A stretch of 34,086 nt of DNA, from the NCBI GenBank assembly GCA_943704425.1, contig CALSCP010002426.1, positions 20,479-54,564 of the forward strand, written 5' to 3'. Below, one piece after another: positions 31,201-34,086 of this stretch (the stretch's first letter is position 1; the number at the start of each line of letters is the position of its first letter). Both the position numbers and the translations under genes were made by a program. The DNA is from Ministeria vibrans ATCC 50519. Its lineage: Eukaryota > Opisthokonta > Filasterea. Under the pieces are notes generated by a model. It was not told where the DNA came from. It saw only the letters and a list, made by a program, of their open reading frames with translations, and made no database searches.

Positions 31201-33357
31201 CTCTGGAAGGGGATGGATGTAAGGCACTTGCCGTAGCAGTACATGGTGACGGGTCGATACTTGTTGCGCTTCATGGCACAGCAATAGCCCATGCGGTTGG
31301 TCAGGACCGGCTCAATCTGCTGCTCAAACGAGCGCGCCACCTTCTCGGCCATCTTGTAGATGCGCGACGACTTGGCGTTGTAAAGGTAGGCATTGGCAAA
31401 GACAAGGCGCATGTCGTCGCAGTATGCTACCGGCTCCTTGTACTCGAGTTTCTCCAGCTTGGAGTGGATCGTGCCAAAGTCCATGGGATGCTTGATGATT
31501 TGCGGATAGTCGGGGATGTTGAGCAACTCGGGATCGACGGGCACACGAAAGGGGTACGCGTCCGCGTGGTCCATCACAATGAGGTGCACTGGCTTCAGGG
31601 CGTCGCGCAGACTCTTGGGGTCCCAAGGACGTCGCGCGCGCAAGTTGGGCGCCTGTCGTTTCAAGTCGTCGAGCGTCATGGTCTGCGGCGGGGGCGCCTG
31701 CTGTTGCGCCGGCACACCTCCTGCTGCCGCTGCACCGGCCACGTTGCCCACAACTCCCGCACCGCCCCCAATGCGAGCACCGCCCACACCGCCTACGGCA
31801 GTCGCGGCCGCATTGCCTTGCGACATTTGCGCTCGCTGCTGCATGAGAAACTGCTGCTTCCGTGCCAAAATGGCCTTTTGTTGCTTTATGGTCTCGGCGG
31901 TGCCGGCCGCGCCGGCACCTAACGCACCCACCGAGCCCGTCATTGAGGCGGCAGCGGCTGCGGCGCCGCCGACACTGCCAGTCATGCCGACCGAGGCGGC
32001 TGCCGCAGCCGAGGTTGCATTGCTATTACCAAGGGCAGCACCCGCCGCCCCCATGCTCAATGCAGGATTGGCAGAGGCGTGTTGGGCAGCGGCCGCGTGC
32101 AAGCGCTGTTCGTGAGCCTTCTTCAACTTGTAGATTTTCTCCGCGAGCAAGTGATAGTACTGATCCTGGCTGGTGCCCGACTGGTAGACGTCCGTCTCAA
32201 TTTTTTGGGCTACTTCACGTAGTTGTGAGTCGCTCGTGCCGCCTTGGGCAACACAGTCGCGAAGAGCATCCACCAGTTTTTGTACGAGTTTGATGCGATG
32301 CTGTTGGTTCAGGTCGATACGCCAATTGGCAGAGGCAGCAGCGCCGGCGCCGGCGCCGGCCGCGGCCGCGGCGGACGACTGTTCATGCTGAGGGTGACCC
32401 TGTAGCATGGATGGCTGCCCTTTGGTCGGGTTGTGTTGCTGCTGATGAGCACGGGTGTCCGAAGTGGGGAGAACCCCAGAGTGAGCAAGACTCTGAAACT
32501 GACCAATGGTGGCAGCGTTGGCGGCGACCGTGGCGGCAACCGTGGAGGGTGCCGCTTCTTTCAACTCGGGAACGTGGGGTGCGCACTGAGGACACTTCTT
32601 GCCAAGATTGCATTGAGCGCGATGGGTGAGAAAATCGCGCGAGGGGAAGCAAAGGGGCTCGATGCACTGACGGCCCGCACGGCAGCCTTTCATGTGGTTG
32701 ACAAGTTTCTTTGTGGTGGCACAGTCGGCCACGTGGCAGTCGGTAAGCAAGCATGTCCCCGTGTGTAACAGAGCCTTTTCATGTTGCAGCGACAGTCCCG
32801 AAACCCTCTGAGTGTCTGAGGTTGACGCAGGGGCGGCGGCTGCTGCCGCTGCATTTGCGTCTTCAAGGGGTCTGCGAAGCGGCTCGCAAATGACACACAG
32901 TTTGTTCTTGCACTGGCTGTAGTGTGAAATGATTTGACGTGATGACGCGCAGTGGGGCTCGGGACATTGTCTTCCGGCGCGACACTGCGCCATGTGAGTG
33001 AGGACGTCCTTCATCGTGTTGCAATGGGGCACTTGACACTCTGACTGCTTGCACTTGTGTGCATGGATGAGAAGCAGCAGTTGCTGTCGAATCGCCTTCT
33101 TTCTGTCGGGTTGCGATGCACCATTGGAGGCGGTCGCAGATGCTGACGATGCGGCGGCAGCAGCGGCTGCTGGAGCAGAAGTGGACGCACTGAAGTTGTT
33201 TGTAGACGTGTCCATAGGTACGGCCGACGATGATGAAGTAGTAGTCGCAGCGGCAGTCGCAGCAGCAGCGGTGGCAGCGGCGGCTGCAGTAGTCGTTGTG
33301 GGAGCAGCGGTCGCGGTTGTAGTGGATGATGGTACTGTTGATGATGATGATGATGCG

Positions 33358-33388
<31 letters not shown>

Positions 33389-33617
33389 CGACTGGCTGGA
33401 CAGTGGGGAGTGGGACAGCGCCAGAGGTGGCGGCGGTCGCTGGAGCAGGCGTTGTCGTGTACTCGTCCATGTCATCCAAATCAGGAAGTTCCGCCTCAAC
33501 ATCGTAGTCGGTGTCGCCTGTGGCTGCTGCTGGCACGGCCGCGGTGGCGCCCGACGACGATTCCACCTTGACGCGCTTCAGTGGCGGCTCTTCGCCAGTA
33601 TCCTCTCGGTAAACCAT
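28257..33617 (-). CDS. p300/CBP-like histone acetyltransferase (KAT3)
   Basis: One 5.36-kb exon encodes 1786 residues. Domains in order (approximate residues): TAZ1 (171–250); a second TAZ1-like domain (276–340), each with three H-x3-C...C...C zinc sites; KIX (429–503, DQYYHLLAEKIYKLKK); bromodomain (662–768, acetyl-lysine Asn in LYNAKSS); RING/PHD (784–890). The HAT follows (896–1280), with YISYLDSVHYF, HIWACPPSPGDDYIF and KRLQDWY holding the conserved Trp and Tyr. A Lys/Ser-rich loop at about 1155–1190 resembles the p300 autoacetylation loop. Then come ZZ (1284–1333), TAZ2 (1352–1443) and a Gln-rich C-terminus with coiled-coil sequence. p300/CBP acetylates histones H3/H4 and other nuclear proteins as a coactivator. 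A GTGAGT donor and CAG acceptor upstream imply one more 5' exon. The coding region has no intron, unlike its neighbours. Confidence 0.95.
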
Positions 33618-33620
33618 ACC

Positions 33621-33788
33621 CTGTGGAACATATAAGGGTACAAAAGGTCAGAAGAGGAATGTGCAGTGAAGCGGAATAAAGTGCAAAAAGTGCGCTTTTC
33701 TGTCTTTTTCGACCGTTGCGAAAACCGTAAAAAAAAAAAAAAAAAAAAAAAAAGGACAAAATGAAAAGGATCACATAATCCTACTCAC
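33621..33788 (-). other. probable 5' intron of the p300/CBP gene
   Basis: On the minus strand a GTGAGT donor (33788) and a CCACAG acceptor (33621) bound 168 bp containing a poly-T tract (33730–33753). Splicing could join a 27-nt exon (33815–33789, MIRLVPLVI) in phase 0 to GGT-ATG, adding ten residues. Otherwise it is a leader intron and the ATG at 33617 is used. Confidence 0.5.
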
Positions 33789-33815
33789 GATGACAAGCGG
33801 TACCAAGCGGATCAT

Positions 33816-34086
33816 ACACAGGCATAAAATTGCGTGCAATGAGAAAGAGCCAGAGCTGATCGGAAGGACACAGACGAAGATTGGAAAAGGGAGTTATGAG
33901 ACAGACGACACATAAAAAAAAATGTAGCCATCAAGGGCCATTTAATAGTGTCATGGGTGTCTGGGTGCACTCAATGTGAGCCATAGAGTGGATGAGGGGA
34001 GGAAAAGGGAGAGATGGAGCAGGCTAGAGAGTAGAATGGAGTTGAGAAGGGGAAAAGAGCCAAAACGAAAAAAAAAAAAAAAAAAA
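33816..34086. other. upstream region of the p300/CBP gene, ending in poly-A
   Basis: Purine-rich on the plus strand, with no ORF I can support. The window ends in an A run (from about 34069). It should hold the p300/CBP promoter. Confidence 0.5.

Noticed and set aside
1-34086. tRNA, rRNA or transposase genes
   Set aside because: I looked for cloverleaf-like stretches, rRNA cores and transposase or reverse-transcriptase motifs and found none I could support.

Overview
The window is nuclear DNA from a eukaryote. Nearly every gene is split by short GT–AG introns (mostly 50–300 bp), no operon logic is visible, and the proteins are eukaryote-specific: a p300/CBP acetyltransferase, PDCD4-like MA3 protein, DHHC palmitoyltransferase, DPH2, a front-end desaturase and an SMP-domain protein. 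A KIX domain in the p300/CBP homologue, a LAP-type leucine-rich-repeat protein and a PTIP/Brc1-like BRCT protein suggest a unicellular relative of animals or another amorphean protist, but I cannot name the species. Coding DNA is GC-rich, while spacers and introns are AT-rich or full of microsatellites (CT, CA, poly-T).

Layout. 1–213: (CT)n and a possible partial gene. 214–1899 (-): tandem 2OG-Fe(II) oxygenase-like ER protein. 2370–4921 (-): membrane-anchored SMP–C2–C1 lipid-transfer protein. 5211–7022 (+): PDCD4-like MA3 protein. 7216–9873 (-): six-BRCT PTIP/Brc1-like protein. 10023–10350 (+): small unknown protein. 10597–12568 (+): cytochrome b5 front-end fatty-acid desaturase. 13393–16202 (+): LAP/LRR protein. 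16352–18103 (-): DPH2. 18421–19438 (-): DHHC-type palmitoyltransferase with a CHHC motif. 19588–20958 (+): C3HC zinc-finger (NIPA/Rsm1) protein. 21172–23053 (+): one or two unrecognised genes around an 8-N assembly gap. 23380–24668 (+): putatively myristoylated ankyrin protein. 24775–26711 (+): EamA/DMT-type transporter. 26835–27637 (-): C-terminal part of a very-long-chain acyl-CoA synthetase/fatty acid transport protein. 27842–28069 (+): 3' end of a basic protein. 28257–33617 (-): p300/CBP-like acetyltransferase. The window ends in poly-A.

Genes are packed with spacers of about 100–800 bp and strands alternate, so several pairs share head-to-head promoters (4922–5210, 9874–10022, 19439–19587) or tail-to-tail ends. 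There is no single pathway. Membrane lipid biology (SMP protein, desaturase, acyl-CoA synthetase, DHHC enzyme) and chromatin or translation control (p300, BRCT protein, PDCD4, DPH2) recur.

Most worth a second look: (i) a CT-rich element with the core ATCACTTTGTTTC at six places, nearly all in introns; (ii) a p300/CBP with two TAZ domains before KIX; (iii) a 22-nt microexon beside a large microsatellite; (iv) two 5'-truncated genes meeting back-to-back at a (CA)n tract; (v) a DHHC enzyme reading CHHC; (vi) an oxygenase whose first domain has lost its iron ligands. All gene models are my own splice reconstructions, checked by reading-frame continuity; no transcript data were available.
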